Of a DNA stretch of 64,000 nucleotides, positions 34,764-43,246 are shown in pieces. The translations under genes and the position numbers were made by a program. The DNA lies in NCBI GenBank assembly GCA_964430505.1, contig CAYSGH010000006.1:1-64000 (forward strand). Direction: 5' to 3'. Numbering within the stretch: position 1 is the stretch's first letter; each line of letters opens with the position of its first letter. This DNA comes from UBA6176 sp032119375 (GTDB lineage Bacteria; Verrucomicrobiota; Verrucomicrobiia; Limisphaerales; UBA9464). Under the pieces are notes generated by a model that was not told the DNA's origin, ran no database searches, and saw only the letters and a program-made list of their open reading frames with translations.

Positions 34764-35720
34764 CCCCGGCGCACCCCGGCCGAACACGTCACCCCGTCGC
34801 CCCGCGCCGCGTCATCCCCTGACCGCCTTCCTTGCCCGACAGGCGCCAACATGGTGCCTGCTCTCGCCGGGGCAGCTTCCCGGAGGCCTCCGGAGCTTTC
34901 TTTCTCGCGAGCCAGAACTCTGGTGCCTCGACGTTTACGGTGGGGACACTCTGTCATCGCCTGGGCAAACGGCTTCGGGGAAGGCACGGCGCCCAACGCC
35001 CTCCGTCCGAGGGCTCGGCACCCCAAACGGGGCAGCCTCATGCCAGCCCAGGGGCAACACCCGGGTTCCCGCGCCCCCGACGCCATGAGCCCTGAATGGT
35101 GGCCCCAACCCGGCTCAGGGCATGAACCATGGGTTGGCCTACCCTTTCAGGGCGCGCGCCAGCGAAGCGGGTCACCACGTGGGCGCGAGTCCCACCGGTC
35201 GAGTGAGATGGTTCATGACCGAAACGCGACGTCCGGGATGAGGCCGTGAGGCCGAACCCAAAGCGGGACGTTGACGGAACGGTTGGGTTGCAACGAAGAC
35301 AAGCCTCATCGAACGAGCCTCGACAAGGCTCGTATCCGGAAGCCGAGCCGCTGCCTTGACGGCGAAGGCTGCCATGCGACGCCCACCCATCGCCACGCAG
35401 GTGGAGGCCCTGCGAGACGGTGGTCGAGCCGATGAACCGGCGCGGCAACGCCTGGGGAGAGGGGTGTGGCGGAGGGGTCAGATCTGTAATGGTGACCATG
35501 CCCCGGTCATTGGGCGACGGGGCAACGGAGGACGCGGGGCCTGGGACCGGCCGGGAGGCAGGCGCCCTGACCCCAATGTCAAATATTAAGATCTGACCCC
35601 ATTGCGGCCCACGGGCCCCATCGTCTCATACCTCGCGACTGAAACGAGGGGCAAGCTGAGGGGCCCTGGCAGCGCCCTGATTCCCGCAAAAAGGCGGGGA
35701 AGGCAGCCGTCAAGGCGGGT
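34764..35720. other. Intergenic region with a MITE-like repeat R3
   Basis: Nearly 1 kb without a recognisable gene. It contains copy 1 of the 127-bp repeat (35474-35600). Open frames on both strands (for example 35038-35499 minus) are Arg/Ser/Pro-rich and not conserved as far as I can tell. The stretch 35170-35300 contains pieces that resemble reworked repeat sequence but no clear partner in this window. Confidence 0.5.
35474..35600. mobile_element. MITE-like element R3, copy 1
   Basis: A 127-bp element bounded by perfect 12-bp inverted repeats GGGGTCAGATCT (35474-35485) and AGATCTGACCCC (35589-35600). Its interior (GGACGCGGGGCCTGGGACC, GGCCGGGAGGCAGGCGCCCT) is nearly identical to the element at 36676-36802, which has the same length. 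Both are preceded by GTGGC(A/G)GA and followed by ATTGCGGCCC, so the mobile or conserved unit may be slightly longer. Confidence 0.8.
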
Positions 35721-36323
35721 TCAGCCCTTGCGGCTCCGCCGAATCACCAGCCCCGCGAGGCCGGCAGCCACGGCTCCGACCAAGGTCCATTCGCCCGGTT
35801 CGGGGACGACGGCGATGCCGCCGAGGGTCGAAACGGGTGACGTCCAAGGCGCCCCGGAGTCCCTCACCACCGCGTAGGATGCATTCAGGTCCGTCGTGTA
35901 CTTGGCAGTCACCGTGAAGTTGGCCGTGGGGGCGGACGCCGCATAGGCGTAGTTCTGGGTTCCCGGCTGGTTGGTGAAGAAGACCTCCACGTAGTCACCC
36001 GCGCCGACGCCGATGGGGGTCGTCAGGTTGGAGTACTTCCAAACATTTCCCGTCGCGCCGTTGGCCCCCGTAATCGATTGGCTGAAGACCCCGTTCTTGT
36101 ACACGTCCACCGACTGCGCCGTTCCAAAGGGATTGTAGAGGCCGATGGAATCAATCTGGTAGTTGCCGGACACAACCGTGAAGCGGTCCAGAAACGTGAC
36201 GCCAGTGTTGGCGGCGCCGCCCACCGATTCATTGGCGTGGACGATGCTCACGATCTGCGCTTGGGCAGACCAACCCACCAAGAGCACCGCTCCAATGGCA
36301 GGAATGTTATGCAATTTCCTCAT
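35721..36323 (-). CDS. PEP-CTERM sorted exported protein
   Basis: A 200-residue secreted protein: signal peptide (HNIPAIGAVLLVGWSAQAQ), a beta-rich mature part with Gly/Asn/Thr-rich strands (SIGLYNPFGTAQSVDVYKNG and similar), and the C-terminal sorting signal VPEPGEWTLVGAVAAGLAGL followed by a basic tail RRSRKG. PEP-CTERM proteins are processed by an exosortase and sent to the surface or extracellular matrix. The upstream region is unusually A/T-rich and probably carries the promoter. It lies between the two R3 elements. Function of the mature part unknown. Confidence 0.85.
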   Translation of the reverse strand: MRKLHNIPAIGAVLLVGWSAQAQIVSIVHANESVGGAANTGVTFLDRFTVVSGNYQIDSIGLYNPFGTAQSVDVYKNGVFSQSITGANGATGNVWKYSNLTTPIGVGAGDYVEVFFTNQPGTQNYAYAASAPTANFTVTAKYTTDLNASYAVVRDSGAPWTSPVSTLGGIAVVPEPGEWTLVGAVAAGLAGLVIRRSRKG

Positions 36324-36871
36324 ATTGTTTGATTTTTAATAACTACTCTTTGGTATTATCAGCCACGGCCCCCAAGGCAAGTGGAAACATCGGCCCCGTG
36401 CATCCCGAATTCGTCGGCGCCATTGGGTTGGGAGGCGGGGATCTGACTGGTTCCGCAGGGGGAAGCTTGGAGTGGCGGCCGGCGACGTTCGCGCTCCCAG
36501 CATCATGCGATCCATGGAGTGCTCGGGAACACCGACAACTTCGTCATGAACCCACGTCGGGCCTGCTGGGATGAGTTCCCTTGGATGTGGTTGCAGAGAT
36601 GAGGGTGGCATTCGGCCGAATCGGCACGGTCCTTTGCGCGCACCGTGCTGTGGCAGAGGGGTCTGCTGTGGCAGAGGGGTCAGATCTGTAACTTTGACAA
36701 TGACCCGGTCATGGGGTGACGAGGCGACGGAGGACGCGGGGCCTGGGACCGGCCGGGAGGCAGGCGCCCTGGCCCAAATGTCAAAGATCCAGATCTGACC
36801 CCATTGCGGCCCCGCCCTCTCCCGTGGGCGGCCCGATTGACGCCGAATTATCATGATGGCAATTTGCCATC
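36324..36871. other. Intergenic region with R3 copy 2 and a short tandem duplication
   Basis: No gene. The first ~50 bases are A/T-rich (TTTTTAATAACTACTC) and probably hold the promoter of the PEP-CTERM gene. An 18-bp unit TGCTGTGGCAGAGGGGTC is repeated back to back at 36646-36681, running into the left end of R3 copy 2. Confidence 0.6.
36676..36802. mobile_element. MITE-like element R3, copy 2
   Basis: Same length (127 bp) and terminal repeats (GGGGTCAGATCT ... AGATCTGACCCC) as copy 1, in the same orientation, about 1.2 kb away. Its left terminus overlaps the 18-bp tandem duplication ending at 36681. No coding capacity. Confidence 0.8.
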
Positions 36872-36877
36872 ATGATC
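36851..36877. promoter_or_regulatory. Palindromic operator candidate of the VapBC module
   Basis: ATCATGATGGCAA (36851-36863) and TTGCCATCATGAT (36865-36877) are perfect inverted repeats around a single central base, overlapping the antitoxin ATG at 36872. The position and symmetry fit autoregulation by a ribbon-helix-helix antitoxin-toxin complex. The hairpin could also hide the start codon in the mRNA. Confidence 0.65.
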
Positions 36878-37135
36878 AAGACGCAGGTGCAAATCCCTGA
36901 CGCGCTCTACCGCGAGGCCAAGCGCGTCGCGGCCGAATATGAGATGAGCCTGGCCGAGGTGGTCCGTCGGAGCCTGGAGCGGACCCTTCCCGCCTACCCG
37001 CCCCGTCGGCCGGAATGGCACCCTCCCGAGCCGATGAAGCTCGGGATGCGTGTCCGGGTGGAGGACGACGAGTGGCGCCTCCTAGCCAACGAGCCGGACT
37101 ACGTTCCCCGCAATTCAAGGAGCCGGGCCAAATGA
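36872..37135 (+). CDS. VapB-like antitoxin
   Basis: An 87-residue protein whose amino terminus IKTQVQIPDALYREAKRVAAEYEMSLAEVVRRSLERTL is a ribbon-helix-helix DNA-binding fold: a short strand, then two helices. The C-terminal tail (PPEPMKLGMRVRVEDDEWRLLANE) would thread along the toxin. The gene overlaps the following PIN-domain gene by ATGA (37132-37135). It should repress the operon and block the toxin's RNase site. A palindrome ATCATGATGGCAATTTGCCATCATGAT spanning the start (36851-36877, arms ATCATGATGGCAA and TTGCCATCATGAT) is a plausible operator for the ribbon-helix-helix dimer. Confidence 0.85.
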   Translation: MIKTQVQIPDALYREAKRVAAEYEMSLAEVVRRSLERTLPAYPPRRPEWHPPEPMKLGMRVRVEDDEWRLLANEPDYVPRNSRSRAK

Positions 37136-37569
37136 CGGCGGTCGACACGAACGTGCTCTTCGCGTGGCTGAACCGGGACCACGCATGGCATGGGTTGGCG
37201 GCGGCTTGGATGATGCGGCAGGCGGACAACGCGGAGCTGGTGCTCTGCGAGCTGAGCTTGGTCGAGCTCTATGGCTTGCTGCGAAACCCGGCGGTGGTGC
37301 GGCACCCGTTGGACGCGCCGGCCGCCGTCGAGGTCATCCGTCGCCTGCGGAGCCATCCCGACTGGGAGTTGGTGGATTATCCCGGGGGGTTGATGGAGGA
37401 GGTTTGGTCTGCGGCCGGCCAGCCAGGCGTTGCACGGCGACGCATCTACAACCTACGCCTGGCGCTCGCGCTGCGGCATCACGGGGTCGCGGAACTGGCC
37501 ACCACCAACCCCAAGGACTTTGATGGCCTCGGCTTCCGACGGGTGTGGAACCCGCTGGCAGATGGGTGA
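37132..37569 (+). CDS. VapC-like PIN-domain toxin
   Basis: A 145-residue PIN-domain RNase. The acidic residues of the Mg2+ site are in place: Asp5 in TAVDTNVLFAWL, Glu in LSLVELYGLLR (about 44), and the C-terminal TNPKDFDGL with Asp residues near 132-134; LALALRHHGVAEL precedes the last. Members cut initiator tRNA or rRNA. The ATG at 37132 overlaps the antitoxin stop, and the frame upstream of it (to 37015) is a shadow of the antitoxin gene. Second toxin-antitoxin module of the window. Confidence 0.85.
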   Translation: MTAVDTNVLFAWLNRDHAWHGLAAAWMMRQADNAELVLCELSLVELYGLLRNPAVVRHPLDAPAAVEVIRRLRSHPDWELVDYPGGLMEEVWSAAGQPGVARRRIYNLRLALALRHHGVAELATTNPKDFDGLGFRRVWNPLADG

Positions 37570-37681
37570 GCGGCCCCCCTTGCCCTGGGGCCTCGGCCGA
37601 GCTTCGCGACAACCCAGCGTGCCGTTTCCCTGCCGTGGGTTCAACCGTGGGCCCACCCCCAAGAGCGAAAGTTTCCCCGCC

Positions 37682-38476
37682 TTACACGGCGACGTCCGCC
37701 TTGATGGCCGGGTGCGGGTCGTAGCCCTCGAGCGTGAAGTCCTCGAAGACGAAGTCGGCGAGCTCGCGACGGGCGGGGTTGAGGTGCATGCGGGGCGACG
37801 GGCGCGGCTCGCGCGAGAGCTGGAGGCGCGCCTGCTCGAGGTGGTTCGCGTACAGGTGGACGTCGCCCAGCGTGTGGACGAAGTCGCCGGGCTTGAGGCC
37901 CGTGACCTGCGCCACCATGAGCGTGAGCAGGGCGTAGCTGGCGATGTTGAAGGGCACGCCGAGGAAGAGGTCCGCGCTCCGCTGGTACAACTGGCAGCTC
38001 AGCTCCCCGTCGAGGACGTAGAACTGGAACAGCGTGTGGCACGGCGGCAACGCCATGCCGTGGATCTCCGAAGGGTTCCACGCGCTGACGACCAGGCGGC
38101 GGCTGTCGGGCTTGCGCCGCAGCTCGTCCACGACCCACGCGATCTGGTCCACGGGCTTGCCATCGGCCCCGCGCCAGTCCCGCCATTGCGCGCCATAGAC
38201 GCGGCCGAGGTCCCCGTTGGCGTCGGCCCACTCGTTCCAGATCGACACGCCGCGTTCCTGGAGCCAGCGCACGTTGGTGTCGCCCCGCAGGAACCACAGC
38301 AGCTCGTAGATGACGGACTTCACGTGGACCTTCTTGGTCGTCACCAAGGGGAAGCCATCAGCAAGCCGATAACGCGCCTGGGCCCCGAAGAGGCTGTAGG
38401 TGCCGGTGCCGGTGCGGTCGGGCTTGAAGCGTCCGTGCTCCAGCACCTGGCGAAGCAAGTCGTGGTAAGGGCGCAT
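37682..38476 (-). CDS. thyA: Thymidylate synthase
   Basis: Makes dTMP from dUMP using methylenetetrahydrofolate. The 264-residue protein has the exact length of the E. coli enzyme. Motifs: DRTGTGTYSLFGAQ (phosphate-binding Arg), LLWFLRGDTNVRWL, IWNEWAD, the catalytic Cys in ALPPCHTLFQFYV, QLYQRSADLFLGVPFNIASYALL, and the C-terminal HPAIKADVAV closing the active site. ATG 38476 is the standard start. It is followed downstream by the VapBC module on the other strand. No folA is adjacent; folB lies 14 kb away. Confidence 0.95.
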   Translation of the reverse strand: MRPYHDLLRQVLEHGRFKPDRTGTGTYSLFGAQARYRLADGFPLVTTKKVHVKSVIYELLWFLRGDTNVRWLQERGVSIWNEWADANGDLGRVYGAQWRDWRGADGKPVDQIAWVVDELRRKPDSRRLVVSAWNPSEIHGMALPPCHTLFQFYVLDGELSCQLYQRSADLFLGVPFNIASYALLTLMVAQVTGLKPGDFVHTLGDVHLYANHLEQARLQLSREPRPSPRMHLNPARRELADFVFEDFTLEGYDPHPAIKADVAV

Positions 38477-38510
38477 GGGCGGGGCGCGCGTTGGGGTCGC
38501 TCCGTGCGGC

Positions 38511-39857
38511 CTAGACGACGAAGTCCGAGGGGTCGATGGCGATGCGGCCGCCCTTGAGGACGGCCTCGTTGGCGCGGAGGGCCAGGACGGTGGCCTCGAG
38601 TCCGGACTTCCAGTCGGCGACGGGGCGGGTTCCGTCGTTGATGTTCTCGACGAAGCGCCCGAGCGCATATTGGAGGGGCGCCTCGGTCTGGGAGGCGGCC
38701 TCGGCCGGCTTCTTGCCCTGGGCGAGGATCTTGGTGGCGTTGGCCACGAGGGCGATGCCCGAGTCGTTGAGGAAGTCGTCCTTGCGGGCGTACACCTCCC
38801 AGCCCAGCAAGGGGGCGTCCGTCTCCTTGAACATCCAGGCCTTGTTGTCGCGGATGAGGACGGCGGCGTCGGACCCCGCGAACACGTCGTGCTCGCCCTC
38901 GAAGGAGTTGGCGAGGGTGGCGGAGAACGTGTGCCGGTAGCCGCCCGGGAACTCGGCCACGACGGTGACGGTGTCGGGGACGTCGCGGTCGTCGTTCCAT
39001 TGCATCACGCCGCCGAGGCCATGGACGGCGACGGGGAGCGCGTCGTGGTACCACCGGGCGAGGTCGAGGCTATGGATGCCGACCTCGCCGGCGAGGCCCG
39101 GGGAGGTGTCGCGGTAGAGGCGCCAGTTGAGGGCCTTCTCGCGGTCGCCGTTGGGGGAGGAGCGCCGCCAGCTTTGCTTGCGGTTGCTTTGGCCGCGCGA
39201 GGTGGCGAGGCGGCCGGTGGCACCGGTGCGGATGAACTTGAGGACGTGGTGATGCTGGGGGTTCTCGCGCCATTGCAGTCCGGACTGGAACACCTGCTTG
39301 GCGGGGAGGGCCTTGGCGGCGGCGGCGATGGCCTTGGCGTCCGCCACGGTGTGGGCCAGGGGGGCCTCGAGATAGACGTGCTTGCCCGCCTGCATGGCGG
39401 CGAGGGCGATGTCCCGGTGCTGGTGCGACGGGGTGGCGATGATGACGGCCTGGACGTCGGGGCTGGACAGAACCTCGCGGTAATCCTGGACCTGCCGGGC
39501 CTGCGGCGCGGCCTCGGCGGCGCGGCGGAACGCCTGCTTGTAATGGTCGCACAAGGCCACGACGGGTGCGTTGGGCAGCTTGGCGAGGGTGGTGACGATG
39601 TCGCGGCCATGGCTGCCGAGCCCGATGACGGCGCACTTCACGGGCGGGCCAGGAGGCTTCTCCTTGTAGCTGGGGTCGGCCTTGGGCGGGGGCAACGTCT
39701 TGCCGTCACCGGCCGCCTGCGCGGCGGCCTTTTCCGCCTCCTGAGCCGTCAGCGGGACGCCGCCCATCGCCGCAAGGAATGCCGCGACCGAACCCGCCTT
39801 CACGAAGCCGCGCCGGTTCAGGTCCGGCCCCCCTGTGGATGCATCGCCCATGGACAT
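38511..39857 (-). CDS. Tat-exported Gfo/Idh/MocA-family oxidoreductase
   Basis: A 448-residue NAD(P)-dependent oxidoreductase with a twin-arginine signal (NRRGFVKAGSVAAFLAAM). The Rossmann motif is CAVIGLGSHGRDIVTTLA near residues 74-91. The family motif that is normally EKPLA reads LEAPLAHT here: the catalytic Lys is replaced by Ala. HSLDLARWYHD (the GxHxxD metal/substrate motif, with the conserved GVGIHSLD context) is kept. Such Tat-MocA proteins are abundant in Verrucomicrobiota and Planctomycetota and are linked to sugar or glycan breakdown; some with altered motifs may use tightly bound cofactor. The ATG at 39857 gives MSMGDASTGGPDLNRRGF. Substrate unknown. Confidence 0.85.
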   Translation of the reverse strand: MSMGDASTGGPDLNRRGFVKAGSVAAFLAAMGGVPLTAQEAEKAAAQAAGDGKTLPPPKADPSYKEKPPGPPVKCAVIGLGSHGRDIVTTLAKLPNAPVVALCDHYKQAFRRAAEAAPQARQVQDYREVLSSPDVQAVIIATPSHQHRDIALAAMQAGKHVYLEAPLAHTVADAKAIAAAAKALPAKQVFQSGLQWRENPQHHHVLKFIRTGATGRLATSRGQSNRKQSWRRSSPNGDREKALNWRLYRDTSPGLAGEVGIHSLDLARWYHDALPVAVHGLGGVMQWNDDRDVPDTVTVVAEFPGGYRHTFSATLANSFEGEHDVFAGSDAAVLIRDNKAWMFKETDAPLLGWEVYARKDDFLNDSGIALVANATKILAQGKKPAEAASQTEAPLQYALGRFVENINDGTRPVADWKSGLEATVLALRANEAVLKGGRIAIDPSDFVV

Positions 39858-39968
39858 GGGTTCAGACTGCCCAAGGCGCCGTCGGCCTGCCAGCCCGGAG
39901 CGTCACGAAGGTCGCATGCCCATGCCGTTTGCGGCGCTCCGGACCACCACCGTTGGCGGCGAAGCGGC

Positions 39969-41516
39969 CTAGTGCCTGAAGTGGCGGTGCCCGGTGAAGA
40001 CCATGGCGACGCCGCGAGCGTCGGCGGCGGCGATGACCTCGGCGTCGCGCATGGAGCCGCCCGGCTGGATGGCGGCGGTCGCTCCCGCCTCGGCGGCGGC
40101 CACGAGGCCGTCGGGGAAGGGGAAGAATGCATCGCTGCACACGACGGAGCCCTGGAGGGGCAATGCGGCCTCCCCGGCCTTCCAGACGGCGATGCGGGAG
40201 GAGTCCACGCGGCTCATTTGCCCGGCGCCAATCCCGAGGGTCTGGGTGGCGTTGGCATAGACGATGGCGTTGGACTTCACATGCTTGACCACGCGCCATC
40301 CAAAGAGGAGCGCCTCCAGCTCCCTGGGCGTCGGGGCGCGTTGGGTGACGACGCGAAGGTCGGCGGCGGTCGTGAGGCGAAGGTCCCGTTCCTGCCAGAG
40401 GAAGGAGCGGGCGCCCACGGAGCGGACGTCTCCCCCGGCGGCGGCGGCGGGGCTGCCCAGGTAGCGCAGGAGGCGAAGGTTCTTCTTCTGCTGGAGGACC
40501 GCGAGCGCGTCGGGCTCGAAGGCGGGGGCCACGATGACCTCGGAAAAGATGCCCGCGATGGCCTCGGCGCAGGCGAGGTCGAGGGGGTGGTTGACGGCGA
40601 TGATGCCGCCGAAGGGGGCTTGGCGGTCGGTGGCGTAGGCGCGGTCCCATGCCTCGCGGAGGGTGGCTCCACGGCCGACGCCGCAGGGGTTGGTGTGCTT
40701 GAGGATGGCGAGGGTGGGCCCCTCGTTGCCGAACTCGGAGATGAGGGCGACGGCGGCCGTGAGGTCGAGGATGTTGTTGTAGGAAAGCTCCTTGCCGTGG
40801 AGCTGCTGGTAATGGTCGTGGAACGGGCCGTACAAGGCTGCCTTTTGGTGCGGGTTCTCGCCGTAGCGCAGGGGCTGGGCGAGGGGAGCGACCACGGAGA
40901 GCACGGGTGCGGGTTGATCCGGGGGCGAGAACTCGCGGGACAGGTGGGTGGCGATGGCGGCGTCGTAGGCGGCCGTGCGCGCGAAGACCTTGGCGGCGAG
41001 GCGACGGCGCAGCCCGAGGGTCGTGCCGCCGTCCCGAGCCACCTCGGCGGCCACCGCCGGGTAGTCCGCGGGATCGACCACCACCGTCACGGATTCGTGG
41101 TTCTTGGCGGCCGACCGCAACATGGAGGGGCCGCCAATGTCGATGTTCTCGATGGCGTCATGGAGCGTGACCCCGGGGCGGGCGACCGTGGACTCGAAGG
41201 GGTAGAGGTTGACGACGACGAGGTCGATGGGAGCGATGCCGTGCTCGGCGACGGTGCGTTCGTGCTCGGGGTTGCCGCGCAGGTACAGCAGGCCCCCGTG
41301 GACGCGCGGGTGCAGCGTCTTCACCCGGCCATCGAGCATCTCGGGAAAGCCGGTGTGGTCGGACAGGTCCCTGACCGAGAGCCCCGCGTCACGCAGCGCC
41401 CTCGCCGTGCCGCCCGTGGAAATCAACTCCACGCCAGCCGAGGCGAGGACGCGTGCGAGTTCAACAAGACCGGTCTTGTCGGACACCGAGAGGAGGGCGC
41501 GTTGGATGCGAGACAT
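39969..41516 (-). CDS. purH: Bifunctional AICAR transformylase/IMP cyclohydrolase
   Basis: Last two steps of IMP synthesis. The 515-residue protein has the amino-terminal cyclohydrolase (ALLSVSDKTGLVELAR, STGGTARALRDAG, DGRVKTLHPRVHGGLL, NLYPFE) and the C-terminal transformylase (RYGENPHQKAALYG, KELSYNNILDL, KHTNPCGVGRG with catalytic Lys-His, SDAFFPFPDG), ending FTGHRHFRH like its relatives. ATG 41516 is the family start; the upstream frame to 41654 runs into the tRNA gene. A terminator and tRNA-Ala lie directly upstream on the same strand. Confidence 0.95.
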   Translation of the reverse strand: MSRIQRALLSVSDKTGLVELARVLASAGVELISTGGTARALRDAGLSVRDLSDHTGFPEMLDGRVKTLHPRVHGGLLYLRGNPEHERTVAEHGIAPIDLVVVNLYPFESTVARPGVTLHDAIENIDIGGPSMLRSAAKNHESVTVVVDPADYPAVAAEVARDGGTTLGLRRRLAAKVFARTAAYDAAIATHLSREFSPPDQPAPVLSVVAPLAQPLRYGENPHQKAALYGPFHDHYQQLHGKELSYNNILDLTAAVALISEFGNEGPTLAILKHTNPCGVGRGATLREAWDRAYATDRQAPFGGIIAVNHPLDLACAEAIAGIFSEVIVAPAFEPDALAVLQQKKNLRLLRYLGSPAAAAGGDVRSVGARSFLWQERDLRLTTAADLRVVTQRAPTPRELEALLFGWRVVKHVKSNAIVYANATQTLGIGAGQMSRVDSSRIAVWKAGEAALPLQGSVVCSDAFFPFPDGLVAAAEAGATAAIQPGGSMRDAEVIAAADARGVAMVFTGHRHFRH

Positions 41517-41541
41517 GGGACGGACGGGATCAGGCGTTGCC

Positions 41542-41574
41542 AAAAAAATTCCTCCCTCCGCTAACGGAGGGAGG
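41542..41574 (-). terminator. Rho-independent terminator after tRNA-Ala
   Basis: On the minus strand a perfect 10-bp stem (CCTCCCTCCG with CGGAGGGAGG, 41551-41560 and 41565-41574) with a 4-nt loop is followed by AATTTTTTT. It lies 20 bp past the tRNA 3' end and 26 bp before purH, so it ends the tRNA transcript and separates it from purH. Confidence 0.9.
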
Positions 41575-41593
41575 AGGTAAAACTGCCGGCCGG

Positions 41594-41669
41594 TGGTGGA
41601 GCCGAGGGGATTCGAACCCCTGACCCCCACAATGCCATTGTGGTGCTCTACCAACTGAGCTACGACCCC
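41594..41669 (-). tRNA. tRNA-Ala(GGC)
   Basis: 76 nt including an encoded CCA end. The cloverleaf is complete: acceptor GGGGTCG/CGGCTCC with the G3-U70 pair that identifies alanine tRNAs, D arm GCTCAGTTGGTAGAGC, anticodon stem CCACA/TGTGG around the loop ATGGCAT (anticodon GGC, reading GCC/GCU), and T arm with GGTTCGAATCC. The strand is minus. Confidence 0.97.
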
Positions 41670-41809
41670 AACGGCCGGTAAAGGCTGCGCATTGTGAGGA
41701 TGTCGTCGCGCGAGTCAACCATGGGTTTTTACCACACGAGCGGCGAGCGGCGAGCGGGGCGCGGGCCATGCGGGGTGGACGCGAGCATCCGAGCGATGCC
41801 ATCGGTCGT

Positions 41810-43246
41810 TCACTCCGCCTTTCCGACCGGTCTCACGCCGGATCCCACGCGGCGGGTCAACGAGTCACCCAAGTCCAGGCGGGCCTCCTCCGCGTGCCGC
41901 AGCAACGACTGAACCACCTCGGGATGCATGCCCGCCACGTTGTGGCGTTCCCCGGGATCCCCGGCGAGGTCGTACAATTCCAGTCCCACCGGCAACGGCC
42001 GGTAGGAGGCCGGGGTTCCGTTGGTGCCGCCCCGTCCATTGGCGAGCGTTTGCGAGCGATGGGGCAGGAACAGCTTCCACGACCCCGCGATCACGGCCTG
42101 CAGCTCGCCCATGCCGTAGTAAATGAAGTAGGCCGGGTGCGGGTTTCGAGCCCCGTGCCGTCCCTCAATCACGGGCCAGACATCCCGGCCGTCGATCCGG
42201 CGGGCGGGCGGCGGCGCGCCCACCAGGCCGGCGACGGTTGGCAGCACGTCGATGGTCATCCAGGGCTCGTCGCTGACCCGCCCCGCCGGGACGCGGCCCG
42301 GCCAGCGCACGATGCAGGGCACGCGGATGCCGCCCTCGAAGCTGGTCCCCTTGCCCTCGCGGAACGGCCCGGCGGACCCCGCGTGGTTGCCGTAGCTCAG
42401 CCAGGGCCCGTTGTCCGACGTGAAGATCACGAGCGTGTCGTCGTCGATGCCCTGCCGCCGCAGCTCGCCCAGCACCGCGCCCACGGACGCGTCAATTTCC
42501 TCGATCACGTCGCCTAACGCCCCGCGCTTGGAGCGCCCGCGGAAGTCCTTGCCTGCGAAGATGGGCACGTGCGGCATCGAGTGGGCCAGGTACAGGAAGA
42601 AGGGCCGCCCGGCGTTCCTGCGGATGAAGTCCACGGCCCGCTCCGTGTAGCGCCGGGTCAACCGGGACTGGTCCGGCATCTCCTCGACGACGCGATCGCC
42701 GTCGATCAACGGGAGGGGAGGGTAGGTGTCCTTCGGGGCCGTGGGGTGGCTGGGCCACATGTCGTTCGAGTAGGGCAACCCGAGGTATTCATCGAAGCCC
42801 TGGCGCGTGGGCAGCAACGCAGCGGGCCGCCCCAGGTGCCACTTGCCCACGATCGCCGTCGCGTAGCCGCGCCCCTTCAGCACCTCCGCGAGCGTCGTCT
42901 CGTCGGGATGCAGCCCGATGGGTTGCTTGGGCCCCAGGGCGCCGTGGATGCCCAAGCGGTTGGGATAGCAACCGGTCAGCAACGCGGCCCGCGAGGCCGA
43001 GCACACGGCCTGGGCCACGTAGAACCGGGTGAAGCGCGATCCCTCCCGCGCCATGCGGTCCAAGTGCGGCGTCCGGATGCCCTGCGCGCCTTGGCAGCCC
43101 AGGTCGCCCCAGCCGAGGTCGTCGCAGAAGACGACCACGACGTTTGGGAGACGCGCCTCCCGCGGGACGGCCCCCGCATGTCCGGTGGCCATGGAACCCG
43201 CCAACCACCCCGCCAAGCACAGTCCCAGCCACGTTCTCGTGCTCAT
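41810..43246 (-). CDS. Secreted sulfatase (arylsulfatase family)
   Basis: A 478-residue sulfatase with a signal peptide (TWLGLCLAGWLAGSMATGHA). The core CSASRAALLTG holds the Cys converted to formylglycine (C-x-A/P-x-R). Metal and substrate residues include CDDLGWGD, GKWHLG, AHSMPHVPI and FTSDNGPW. Sulfatases of this kind remove sulfate esters from glycans, a hallmark substrate use of Verrucomicrobiota. The ATG overlaps the lpxD stop codon (ATGA, 43243-43246), so a sulfatase is translationally coupled to a lipid A gene, an odd pairing. No other sulfatase or glycoside hydrolase is in view. A formylglycine-generating enzyme is needed but not seen here. Confidence 0.9.
   Translation of the reverse strand: MSTRTWLGLCLAGWLAGSMATGHAGAVPREARLPNVVVVFCDDLGWGDLGCQGAQGIRTPHLDRMAREGSRFTRFYVAQAVCSASRAALLTGCYPNRLGIHGALGPKQPIGLHPDETTLAEVLKGRGYATAIVGKWHLGRPAALLPTRQGFDEYLGLPYSNDMWPSHPTAPKDTYPPLPLIDGDRVVEEMPDQSRLTRRYTERAVDFIRRNAGRPFFLYLAHSMPHVPIFAGKDFRGRSKRGALGDVIEEIDASVGAVLGELRRQGIDDDTLVIFTSDNGPWLSYGNHAGSAGPFREGKGTSFEGGIRVPCIVRWPGRVPAGRVSDEPWMTIDVLPTVAGLVGAPPPARRIDGRDVWPVIEGRHGARNPHPAYFIYYGMGELQAVIAGSWKLFLPHRSQTLANGRGGTNGTPASYRPLPVGLELYDLAGDPGERHNVAGMHPEVVQSLLRHAEEARLDLGDSLTRRVGSGVRPVGKAE

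Noticed and set aside
35038..35499. Possible minus-strand gene in the apbE/PEP-CTERM gap
   Set aside because: Ser/Arg/Gly-rich, runs into repeat R3, no recognisable domain.
38475..41564. Plus-strand open frame of 1,029 residues
   Set aside because: Antisense shadow of the MocA and purH genes, both of which have full sets of family motifs.
41518..41654. Amino-terminal extension of purH
   Set aside because: It would translate through the terminator and into tRNA-Ala.
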